Below, piece by piece: positions 54,258 through 61,479 of a stretch of DNA of 64,000 nt. The translations under genes and the position numbers were made by a program. Positions within the stretch are counted from its first letter, which is position 1, and each line of letters begins with the position of its first letter. The stretch comes from Rudanella sp031411995 (GTDB taxonomy: Bacteria > Bacteroidota > Bacteroidia > Cytophagales > Spirosomataceae): positions 71,180-135,179 of the forward strand of contig JANOCD010000007.1 of the NCBI GenBank assembly GCA_031411995.1, read 5' to 3'. Below the pieces are notes generated by a model. The model did not search any database, was not told the origin of the DNA, and saw nothing but the letters and a program-made list of their open reading frames with translations.

Positions 54258-55082
54258 TCATGGGAACTTTTGAAACTGATCGAAATCTGGTTTACGTTTT
54301 TCCAGAAAGGCATTTTTACCTTCTTTGGCTTCGTCGGAGAGGTAATAGAGTAGGGTAGCGTCGCCCGCGAGTTGTTGGATACCAGCCTGCCCGTCGAGTT
54401 CGGCGTTGAACGAGGCTTTGAGCATACGGAGTGCAATCGGGCTTTTTTCGAGCATCTTGCGGCACCACTCAATGGTGGTATCCTCCAATTTGTCGAGCGG
54501 CACCACTTTGTTCACAAGGCCCATGTCCAGCGCTTCCTGGGCATCATACTGATCGCAGAGGAACCAGATTTCACGGGCTTTTTTCTGGCCCACCACCCGC
54601 GCCAGGTATGACGCACCAAACCCCCCGTCGAACGAACCGACTTTGGGACCTGTTTGCCCAAAACGGGCATTTTCGGCAGCAATACTCAGGTCGCAAACCA
54701 CGTGCAACACGTGACCACCGCCAATGGCATACCCTGCCACCATAGCCACCACCGGTTTTGGAATGCGCCGGATTTGCATCTGAAAATCGAGCACATTCAG
54801 GCGTGGCACGGAATCTTCGCCAATGTAGCCGCCGTGACCCCGTACCGATTGGTCGCCCCCCGAACAGAAAGCTTCGCCCCCTTCGCCGGTCAGAATAATC
54901 ACGCCCACGCGCTCATCCTGCCGGGCCAGTTCCATCGCTTCCGACATCTCTTTCACCGTCAGAGGTGTAAATGCATTGCGTTTGTGAGGCCGGTTAATGC
55001 TGATTTTGGCAATGCCTTCGTAATAGGAGAACAGAATTTCTTTGTATTCCTTAATGATTTCCCAGGGGTAGTTGCTTTGCAT
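54258..55082 (-). CDS. menB: 1,4-dihydroxy-2-naphthoyl-CoA synthase
   Basis: 274 residues from ATG 55082 (MQSNYPWEIIKEYKEILFSY). The frame is open 29 codons upstream, but that part is encoded by a simple-repeat hairpin and is not family-like. Crotonase-fold features include ISINRPHKRNAFTPLTVKEM, the oxyanion-hole segment FCSGGDQSVRGHGGYIGED, and VAGYAIGGGHVLHVVCDLSI with GPKVGSFDGGFGASYLARVV. MenB closes the naphthoate ring from o-succinylbenzoyl-CoA in menaquinone synthesis. A short menE lies nearby on the opposite strand. It is preceded in the same direction by the DUF2452 gene, with only the hairpin between them. Confidence 0.95.
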   Translation of the reverse strand: MQSNYPWEIIKEYKEILFSYYEGIAKISINRPHKRNAFTPLTVKEMSEAMELARQDERVGVIILTGEGGEAFCSGGDQSVRGHGGYIGEDSVPRLNVLDFQMQIRRIPKPVVAMVAGYAIGGGHVLHVVCDLSIAAENARFGQTGPKVGSFDGGFGASYLARVVGQKKAREIWFLCDQYDAQEALDMGLVNKVVPLDKLEDTTIEWCRKMLEKSPIALRMLKASFNAELDGQAGIQQLAGDATLLYYLSDEAKEGKNAFLEKRKPDFDQFQKFP

Positions 55083-55096
55083 AATTAAAAGTGAAA

Positions 55097-55171
55097 GAGT
55101 GAAAGAGCGAAAGAGCGAAAGAGTGGCTCGGAATCCGGCAGGCACTCTTTCACTCTTTCGCTCTTTCACTC
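55097..55171. repeat. 29-bp-arm inverted repeat built from GAAAGAGC-type units, upstream of menB
   Basis: Arms at 55097-55125 and 55143-55171 are complementary with one G-U position, around a 17-base loop. Each arm consists of three to four near-copies of an 8-base unit (GAAAGAGC/GAAAGAGT). It fills the 83-base DUF2452-menB space and overlaps the DUF2452 stop codon. Confidence 0.8.
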
Positions 55172-55627
55172 ATTGGTGTATTCAACATCATGATACTGCA
55201 CATCCCAGGTGTGGTCGGCCATCATGCGGACGGTGGCGAGGCAGCGTTCAAAAGGAAATTTGCGGCCCCATTCGTGGGGAGCAATCATGGATAATACGTC
55301 GATGCCGTTTTTGCGGACGTAAAAATAATAGGTTTGGCCGACAATGGGATCAAAGCCCATTTGCGCTCCGTAAATACGCTCCGAAACCTCCACCCGGTGC
55401 CGAATGGCAGTAGCTTGCTCGGCCAGAAGCTGCATCTGTCTGTAGAGTTGAGCCAGTTGGAGATCGGTTTGCTCGCGCATGGCCGTGACGGCCCGACCAG
55501 AAATTTTACCCTTGTCTTCGGGCCTGATAATAGCCCCACCCGCCGTGTGTGCGTATTCCATCAGGCCGGGGCTTTCGGCCACTTTATCGGGCGAAATGGG
55601 GTTAATAATGACTTTTGCTTCTTCCAT
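55166..55627 (-). CDS. DUF2452 family protein
   Basis: 153 residues from ATG 55627 (MEEAKVIINPISPDKVAESP). A longer start at 55690 adds 21 residues of poor similarity and is less likely. Family features are the N-terminal INPISPDKVAESPGLMEYAH, TAGGAIIRPEDKGKISGRAV, the helix TDLQLAQLYRQMQLLAEQA, and EVSERIYGAQMGFDPIVGQT. DUF2452 proteins are small cytoplasmic proteins of unknown function. It probably shares a transcript with menB. Confidence 0.78.
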   Translation of the reverse strand: MEEAKVIINPISPDKVAESPGLMEYAHTAGGAIIRPEDKGKISGRAVTAMREQTDLQLAQLYRQMQLLAEQATAIRHRVEVSERIYGAQMGFDPIVGQTYYFYVRKNGIDVLSMIAPHEWGRKFPFERCLATVRMMADHTWDVQYHDVEYTNE

Positions 55628-55800
55628 AGATGCGGGGTAAACCCTTCGTTCGTTGCCTTTGTTTAGTCTGAAAAGGGGTTTTCGGTTCATCGTTTTTGGT
55701 TTTTAGTTAGATTGCATTCGAGTTCGTGCCTCATTGCCTGTGGAGTCACAAGCGATGGCAACCAACCGTAAACGAGTACTATAAACCATAAACGAGTTTT

Positions 55801-55808
55801 CAAAGATA
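55801..55808 (-). promoter_or_regulatory. candidate -7 promoter element for DUF2452-menB
   Basis: Minus strand reads TATCTTTG, a full consensus match, but about 170 bases before the preferred DUF2452 start, which would leave a long leader. Confidence 0.3.
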
Positions 55809-55817
55809 CGAACCACC

Positions 55818-56255
55818 ATGAAAGCTATTTCTAAAACGATGAATCGACAGGATTTTTTTCGGTTTATGGGTCTCAGTATGGGTGCCATTTACCTGGGCGG
55901 CTGCGTATCGAAAGCCGAGGATGTTGCCCTGAACGCCGATCTCCTCGACCTGACTATCCAATTAGACGATGCCCGCTATTCGGATTTGCTCAAGAAAGGC
56001 TATTACGTGGTGGTGAATAACCGCGTGATTGTTGCTAATGTGCAGTCGAATCAGTTTGTTGCCGTATCGCCCAAATGCACACACGAGGGGACTTCGCTGG
56101 TGTTTCAGGCCAACAGCAATTCATTTTATTGCGCGCTCGACGGATCGCGCTACGACTTGACAGGCAAGGTGCTGAACGGCCCGGCTACGTTACCGTTGAT
56201 GTTATATAAGGTCGCCAACGATCAAAAAAGTAACACGCTTCGCATTTTTAATTAA
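55818..56255 (+). CDS. Rieske-fold lipoprotein with an altered cluster-binding motif
   Basis: 145 residues; an ATG 7 codons in is an alternative start. The signal peptide ends at LGGC (Cys29), so it is probably a periplasm-facing lipoprotein. The Rieske fold is recognisable: first motif C87-T-H89-EGTSL and second motif C105-A-L-D108-GSRYDLTG, ending GPATLPLMLYKV. The normal second motif is C-x2-H, and here Asp replaces the second cluster histidine. The protein may bind a modified [2Fe-2S] cluster, another metal, or none. Its stop overlaps the menE start by one base, so it is coupled to the menaquinone gene. Confidence 0.82.
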   Translation: MKAISKTMNRQDFFRFMGLSMGAIYLGGCVSKAEDVALNADLLDLTIQLDDARYSDLLKKGYYVVVNNRVIVANVQSNQFVAVSPKCTHEGTSLVFQANSNSFYCALDGSRYDLTGKVLNGPATLPLMLYKVANDQKSNTLRIFN

Positions 56256-57352
56256 TGTTTTTTCTTGACGGACGCTTAACCGCCGATCAATGGCCTGCTG
56301 CTCGTACTCCCTACGAAGAGCAGGCCATTTTGTTTGGCCGGGCCTGGCAATCGGGGCAAACCGAGTTTGTATTGCACACTTCTGGTTCAACGGGAGCACC
56401 CAAACCCATCGCGCTTACCCGCACTCAGATGCAGGCCAGTGCAGAACTTACAGGCCAGACCTTTGGCTTGAGCGCGGGCGACACCGCCCTGTGCTGCCTG
56501 AACATTGCCTACGTGGCCGGCACCATGATGCTCGTGCGAGCCTTGACCCTCGGCCTGCAATTGACCATTGTGGAGCCATCGGGTAACCCCCTCTATGACT
56601 TTGACACCAATGCAGCTCCCTTCAATTTTCTAGCATTTGTCCCGCTACAACTGCAAACTGTTTTTGAAAAAACTCCGGGGAAAATACCGCTCCTGAACCG
56701 AGCTAAGGCTATTTTGCTGGGTGGAGCTGCCACCAGCCCGGCTCAGGAAGCGCAACTGCAGGTTATTACGGCCCCCGTTTATGCCACCTACGGGATGACT
56801 GAAACGGTGTCGCACATTGCTATCCGGCGACTCAACGGGCCCGAAGCAACCGATTACTTTACGGCCCTGTCAGGCGTTGACCTCGGTCTTGATAACCGGG
56901 GTTGTCTGAACATTCGGGCAGCAGCCAGCGATTTTCAGCTCATTCAAACCAACGATGTGGTAGAATGGGTTGATCATCAGGAACATCATCGCCAATTCCG
57001 CATTGTGGGCCGCGCCGACTCGATCATTAATACGGGGGGCGTAAAAGTGCAGCCCGAACGGGTTGAGCGGCTGATTATGCGCGTGTTGGCTTCGGTAAGT
57101 TTGTCACCCCGGCTGTTTGTGGCAGGCTGCCCCAATGAGCGATTAGGTCAGCAACTTGTGTTGGTTGTAGAGGGTGATTTGGCTATTCAGCAAGGGGTTG
57201 AAGCGACCAAAGAACAATGGTCGGCAGCAATTCGGCAGGAAATTGGCCCCTATGCTGTGCCGAAAGCCCTTATCTTTGCACCCAGTTTTCGCGAAACGCC
57301 TACCGGCAAAATTGACCGGAAGGCAACGCTGGAAACGGTTTATAGTTTGTAG
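56255..57352 (+). CDS. menE: o-succinylbenzoate--CoA ligase-like AMP-forming ligase
   Basis: 365 residues, the short form typical of Bacteroidota. Adenylate-forming motifs: FVLHTSGSTGAPKPIALTRT (ATP-binding loop), YATYGMTETVSHIAIRR, FRIVGRADSIINTGGVKVQP with the hinge Asp, and the C-terminal catalytic Lys in RETPTGKIDRKATLE. It activates o-succinylbenzoate to its CoA ester, the substrate for MenB. The two genes lie within 1.2 kb on opposite strands. Translation is coupled to the Rieske-like gene (TAATG). Confidence 0.85.
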   Translation: MFFLDGRLTADQWPAARTPYEEQAILFGRAWQSGQTEFVLHTSGSTGAPKPIALTRTQMQASAELTGQTFGLSAGDTALCCLNIAYVAGTMMLVRALTLGLQLTIVEPSGNPLYDFDTNAAPFNFLAFVPLQLQTVFEKTPGKIPLLNRAKAILLGGAATSPAQEAQLQVITAPVYATYGMTETVSHIAIRRLNGPEATDYFTALSGVDLGLDNRGCLNIRAAASDFQLIQTNDVVEWVDHQEHHRQFRIVGRADSIINTGGVKVQPERVERLIMRVLASVSLSPRLFVAGCPNERLGQQLVLVVEGDLAIQQGVEATKEQWSAAIRQEIGPYAVPKALIFAPSFRETPTGKIDRKATLETVYSL

Positions 57353-57357
57353 TATAT

Positions 57358-58092
57358 ATGTTCCAAAACGCACAGATTCGCTTCCAGACAGCCCGTTCAT
57401 TACCGGCTCCTTATGCCTATTTCTTTACCCTGTCGGCAAAACCATCAACCGATTCGCTGGCCGTTGATCTGAGCATCACCTACCCCGACCGCGAAGATAT
57501 TGATGAGGATGAACTGATTGCCGAAGGCTACACCCGCGATGATGATTTTGTGTGGAAAGGGCAACTGGGAAAGGTGTGGCAACAGGCGATGGAGTCGTTG
57601 GTGGAGGCTACTAAACTAGATCCTCTGAATGAGGATAATCTGGACGAAGACGATGATTTTTGGGAGGTGACACTGACGGCGGAGGATGGCACTAAAACTG
57701 CCGGAATGCCCCGAAACTACGAGCGGTGGCAATATTTGATTCAGGAATTGATGCAGGCTACCTACGAATCAGCCGAGCGGGAACGCCCTTTTGAGGTAAC
57801 TTTTCTGGAACTCAAACGCGAAGGTGATTACGAAGTCCACCTGACTGCTTCGTTTGTCGAGCGAAGCGTGAAATTAGAAACCGTGCATGGGGGGAGGTCA
57901 AGCTTAAAAACGTTACCCTGGAAGCAACTACAGCCCCTGATGAGTACTATTTACGAACTGGATATTGAGGAAAGCGAACCAGAAACAAAACGCCCCCGGC
58001 ACACCGGAGCCTGGCTCAACCTCGGTACCGGCGATTGGCACGATGTGGGACCATACGACGATATTATCAACTTGTTCCGGGCAATGGCCTGA
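57358..58092 (+). CDS. hypothetical protein, acidic, cytoplasmic
   Basis: 244 residues without signal or membrane segments. A strongly acidic middle part (DPLNEDNLDEDDDFWEV) is flanked by beta-rich segments (YAYFFTLSAKPSTDSLAVDL; VTFLELKREGDYEVHLTAS). The end reads HTGAWLNLGTGDWHDVGPYD. I do not recognise a family. It starts 6 bases after the menE stop, so it is likely part of the same operon, and it overlaps the convergent methyltransferase by 26 bases at the 3' end. Confidence 0.65.
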   Translation: MFQNAQIRFQTARSLPAPYAYFFTLSAKPSTDSLAVDLSITYPDREDIDEDELIAEGYTRDDDFVWKGQLGKVWQQAMESLVEATKLDPLNEDNLDEDDDFWEVTLTAEDGTKTAGMPRNYERWQYLIQELMQATYESAERERPFEVTFLELKREGDYEVHLTASFVERSVKLETVHGGRSSLKTLPWKQLQPLMSTIYELDIEESEPETKRPRHTGAWLNLGTGDWHDVGPYDDIINLFRAMA

Positions 58093-58699
58093 ACAGGCAA
58101 GACCGAATCAGACCATGAAAAGCCGATTGGGTTGTTTCTAAAACCATCCGCTTTAGCAGCAAGGGCATCCAGTCGGGAAGCCGGTGAATGGGTAAAGCGG
58201 CACTAATCCTGAAAAAAAACTGCATTGTTTTCACCAGGAGTTGTTGCCACAAAATTTTTGTCGGCACAAAATCGGTGATGAGCCAGTAGCCGCCCGGCTT
58301 GAGTGCATCAAGCAAGCGGGGAATCATCTGGATTTCTAAGTGTTGCGTTGTGAAGAGATCCAGCACGAAGGGCGTTAAAACCACGTCGAACTTTTCAGTA
58401 GGAGAAAGGAGTTGTTCGGTGCCCTGCCGAAACTCGATTTGGACATAATTGGGATGACTCTTAAGTCGTTGACGGGCCAGTTCGAGCATTTTTTCGGAGG
58501 CTTCCAGAAAAACAATATGGGTTGGCTGGCACCGATTCATTACCTGCTCCAAAAGCCATCCTGTTCCCCCTCCCAGCACCAACCATTTTCCTCCGACGGG
58601 TAATTGATCGAACAAGGACAATTGCGCCTGTTCGAGGGTTGGGCCAAAGACCAGATGCGCCAGTCGGTCATAAAAGGGGGCAACAGCATCAAAAGTCAT
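58067..58699 (-). CDS. class I SAM-dependent methyltransferase
   Basis: 210 residues. It starts FDAVAPFYDRLAHLVFGPTL, with motif I in KWLVLGGGTGWLLEQV, an acidic ligand in IVFLEASEKMLELARQRL, and motif IV-like FDVVLTPFVLDLF, then LLDALKPGGYWLITDF. The pattern resembles UbiE/MenG-like small-molecule methyltransferases, and the men genes nearby make a quinone-related role thinkable, but the motifs are not specific enough to name one. A C-terminal hydrophobic stretch (IPRLP.. WMPLLLKRM) may contact the membrane. The 3' end overlaps the convergent gene. Confidence 0.78.
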   Translation of the reverse strand: MTFDAVAPFYDRLAHLVFGPTLEQAQLSLFDQLPVGGKWLVLGGGTGWLLEQVMNRCQPTHIVFLEASEKMLELARQRLKSHPNYVQIEFRQGTEQLLSPTEKFDVVLTPFVLDLFTTQHLEIQMIPRLLDALKPGGYWLITDFVPTKILWQQLLVKTMQFFFRISAALPIHRLPDWMPLLLKRMVLETTQSAFHGLIRSCLFRPLPGTS

Positions 58700-58760
58700 C
58701 TCATTGCATAGATTAAATCAATCATACCGTTTTTAGAGTTAATCATACAATAAGTGGTTC

Positions 58761-58801
58761 AGAGATGACATCTTGTTTAGAAAGTTGACATCTCTTTTTT
58801 T
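58761..58801 (+). terminator. weak hairpin with T-run in a divergent promoter region
   Basis: AGAGATG (58761-58767) pairs with CATCTCT (58789-58795), followed by TTTTTT. It sits 12 bases before the LEA-like gene, so it could be an attenuator or an accident; GACATCT also occurs twice as a direct repeat. Confidence 0.3.
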
Positions 58802-58812
58802 ACAACAACGCT

Positions 58813-59724
58813 ATGAAAAAGGGATGGATAATTGCGCTTTTGCTCTTGTTGGTGGGGGGCATTGGGGCGTATGTGTGGTACAGCCGACTGAAAAATGAAG
58901 CCAACTCTGAAACAGGTGCCTACGACGGAACCCTTAAACCCCGTGTGGAAATGAGCCGGTTCGAGTATACTGACATCAGTGACAACGCCATCTCTATAAC
59001 TATGCATCTGCTGATCGATAACCCATTACCCGTCTCATTCAAGGCCCGCAACCTTGATTACTCGATCTACATCAACGGGCAGGAGGTCATTAAGGATTCG
59101 TATGCCAAAGCAATACAGCTTAAATCGAAGGACAGCACGACCATTGCGTTGCCCGCAAAAATAAACGCTAAAAAGTTGACCGCCGTGCTCGAAGACCTTG
59201 AACAACGGGGCGTTGACAGTACCAGTTACAGGATTCGGACAACCTTCAATCTCGACGTGCCAATTTTGGGCGAACGTACCTTCACTATCGACCAAACACG
59301 CCGACTGCCAACCTACCATATTCCCCAAGTTAAGGTGGACGATATCGATTTCGGCAAATTGAGCCTGAAGGCGATGGACGTGGCTGCAAAGGTTATTATT
59401 ATCAACAAGAACAAATTTCAGTATTCCATTACCGACACGCACTACACGATCACGATCAATGGCAAACAAATTGCCGAGGGCGATCAGGCAGAGCCGATTC
59501 TGATTAAAAAAGAAGCCACCACACCAGTCATTTTCCCAGTGACCGTGAAGCCGGGTCAGGCATTGGGGCTATTACCCAAGGCTTTATTTGATAAGAGCGA
59601 CACGCCTTTTGAAATCGCATTCCGGTGCAAAATCCTGGATAAAAATAACGATCCCATGTTTCAGAACAGCAAATTTGCGACGACAATCCGGGGGACGCTG
59701 GCGGATTTGAAGAAGCTTAAATAG
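58813..59724 (+). CDS. LEA14-like (WHy domain) protein, membrane-anchored
   Basis: 303 residues. An N-terminal transmembrane or signal-anchor helix (WIIALLLLLVGGIGAYVWY) is followed by two LEA type 2 / WHy-type beta-sandwich repeats at about 45-160 and 165-300. Each has the characteristic N-P-L-P-V or similar core, for example MHLLIDNPLPVSFKARNLDY and VIIINKNKFQYSITDTHYTI. LEA14-like proteins in bacteria are surface- or periplasm-exposed and of unclear function, often linked to stress. It is monocistronic and convergent with the serine hydrolase 11 bases away. Confidence 0.78.
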   Translation: MKKGWIIALLLLLVGGIGAYVWYSRLKNEANSETGAYDGTLKPRVEMSRFEYTDISDNAISITMHLLIDNPLPVSFKARNLDYSIYINGQEVIKDSYAKAIQLKSKDSTTIALPAKINAKKLTAVLEDLEQRGVDSTSYRIRTTFNLDVPILGERTFTIDQTRRLPTYHIPQVKVDDIDFGKLSLKAMDVAAKVIIINKNKFQYSITDTHYTITINGKQIAEGDQAEPILIKKEATTPVIFPVTVKPGQALGLLPKALFDKSDTPFEIAFRCKILDKNNDPMFQNSKFATTIRGTLADLKKLK

Positions 59725-59735
59725 GGGTCTGACTC

Positions 59736-61280
59736 TTACTTGCTGAACACATAGGGGTCATATTCAACAAAATCACTCGCTTTGATGACCACGCTTTTCA
59801 CGGCACCGCCAGTTAGCGTAAACGTCGCCGGAAAAACCCCGAACGCCTGATTGGAATACGTCAGCCGGAAGGTATCGTTGTCCATGTAGTCTAAACGGGC
59901 GGTAAGGTTGGGGTGGTGGGCAAACGAAACGTCGAGGCCCGTACCCGACGATTTCAGTGTAATGGTGCCGTAGAGTTCGTTGTTGTAGGTACCGGCAAAG
60001 GCCGACAGGGGCAGCGTTGGCTTGTTGTTTTTGGCAACGCGCTCGGCCAATCCCTTGAGATCCTGTTGCTCCTGAGCGGCATCGGCGCGGGCCTGCGTCA
60101 GGAAAAACTGACTCCGGTTAGTGTAGGGAACGCCAAGATAAGCATCCAGAATCTGGTAGCGCAGAGCCTCAAAAAAATTCTGGTTGTCGTTGTTGGTCAG
60201 GACCGTGATGGCCAGTTTTTCTTCGGGAACAAAGCAGGTATTGGTCACAAAACCGAACGCCCCGCCTGTGTGCCAATATACCTGCCGCCCGTTGTAGTCA
60301 GTCATGAAAAGGCCCAATCCATACCCCTGAATGTGGGTGGGCAGCACCGACGATTTGCGACTTCTGACCACCGTGTTCACATCGCGGGTGTTGCGCACCA
60401 CCGACCACGGCAAAATCTGCTGCCCGTTCAGGCGACCACTATCCAACTGCATCATCAGCCATTTGCTAAGGTCTTTCACGCACGAAACCATGCTGCCCGC
60501 CGGGGCCAGATTGTCCACACTGTCATACGGAATCCGGCGCAGCGATCCAAAGCTATTGGTGTGGGGGCGGGCGATGTTTGCCCGTTTTTCAGCTCCGGCG
60601 GTGAGCATGTAGGTGTTTGTCATTCCCAAAGGCCGCACGATGTTAGTCTCCACATACTGCTCCCACGATTGCCCGGTCACTTTCGGGATGATCTCCCCTG
60701 CCGTCACAAAAGCTGAGTTACAATAGCCGTAATCCTGCCGAAACTGCCCCGGTGGTTTCAGTAACCGCATTCGCCGGATGACTTCGGCACGGGGCAGGTT
60801 GGTGTCCCAAAAGACAAAATCGCCCTGAAACGTTTTCGTTCCGAGCCGGTGGCAAAGCAAATCGCGCACCGTGACCAACTGGGTGGCGTTGGGGTCGTAG
60901 AGCTGATAATCAGGAAAGTACTTTGTGACTTTCTCGTTGAGTGATAGCTTCTTTTCCTCTTCCAGCTTCGCCAGCGCTGATCCCGTAAACAGTTTTGTGT
61001 TGGAGGCAATCAGGAAGAGCGTGTTTTCGTCAACGGGTTCAGTTTTGCCCGTTTCGCGCACGCCAAAGCCTTTGGAAACAATCACTTTCCCGTCTTTCAC
61101 CACGGCGATGGCCAGCCCTGGAATCTGCCAGTCGGTCAGGCCACGTTTGACATAGGAGTCAAGCGAATCGGTGATGAAAGCGGGTGGGGCTATAACTGAC
61201 AACGACTGGGCCTGAGCCTGCATACATACAGTGGCAATACCGTAGGTACAACACAGATGTACTAGTGATTTGAATTTCAT
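59736..61280 (-). CDS. serine hydrolase of the beta-lactamase class C/penicillin-binding family
   Basis: 514 residues with a signal peptide ending MQAQAQ. The catalytic motifs are S93-N-T-K96 (IASNTKLFTG), Y186-C-N188 (DYGYCNSAF) and H337-T-G-G (VYWHTGGAFGF), the latter replacing K-T-G. The C-terminal ~110 residues form a beta-barrel (lipocalin-like or DUF3471-like) with LPLSAFAGTYNNELYGTITL. The enzyme is periplasmic. Members act as esterases, D-peptidases or amidases rather than true beta-lactamases. A 199-base divergent region separates it from the protease/ATP-grasp operon. Confidence 0.87.
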   Translation of the reverse strand: MKFKSLVHLCCTYGIATVCMQAQAQSLSVIAPPAFITDSLDSYVKRGLTDWQIPGLAIAVVKDGKVIVSKGFGVRETGKTEPVDENTLFLIASNTKLFTGSALAKLEEEKKLSLNEKVTKYFPDYQLYDPNATQLVTVRDLLCHRLGTKTFQGDFVFWDTNLPRAEVIRRMRLLKPPGQFRQDYGYCNSAFVTAGEIIPKVTGQSWEQYVETNIVRPLGMTNTYMLTAGAEKRANIARPHTNSFGSLRRIPYDSVDNLAPAGSMVSCVKDLSKWLMMQLDSGRLNGQQILPWSVVRNTRDVNTVVRSRKSSVLPTHIQGYGLGLFMTDYNGRQVYWHTGGAFGFVTNTCFVPEEKLAITVLTNNDNQNFFEALRYQILDAYLGVPYTNRSQFFLTQARADAAQEQQDLKGLAERVAKNNKPTLPLSAFAGTYNNELYGTITLKSSGTGLDVSFAHHPNLTARLDYMDNDTFRLTYSNQAFGVFPATFTLTGGAVKSVVIKASDFVEYDPYVFSK

Positions 61281-61479
61281 GATTATGGTTTAAAAAAGAG
61301 CCTGAAACCTACCGTTAAATAAATGGAAAAATGCTTACACGCTGATTATGAGTACTTATGCGCTAAGTAATAGATAGTCTGTTGGCGGTTGATGTTTTCA
61401 CTATGGCGTACATAACGACTATTATCCGGGCGAAAAATACGCTTTTTCTTTTTACCAACTAACAAACACCTTTAACTGT

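Noticed and set aside
55083..55169. N-terminal extension of MenB through the hairpin
   Set aside because: The 29 extra residues come from simple repeats and do not resemble MenB N-termini; MQSNYPWE is the expected start.
59736..61280. Serine hydrolase as an antibiotic-resistance beta-lactamase
   Set aside because: It has H-T-G instead of K-T-G and a C-terminal beta domain, typical of esterase/peptidase relatives rather than beta-lactamases.
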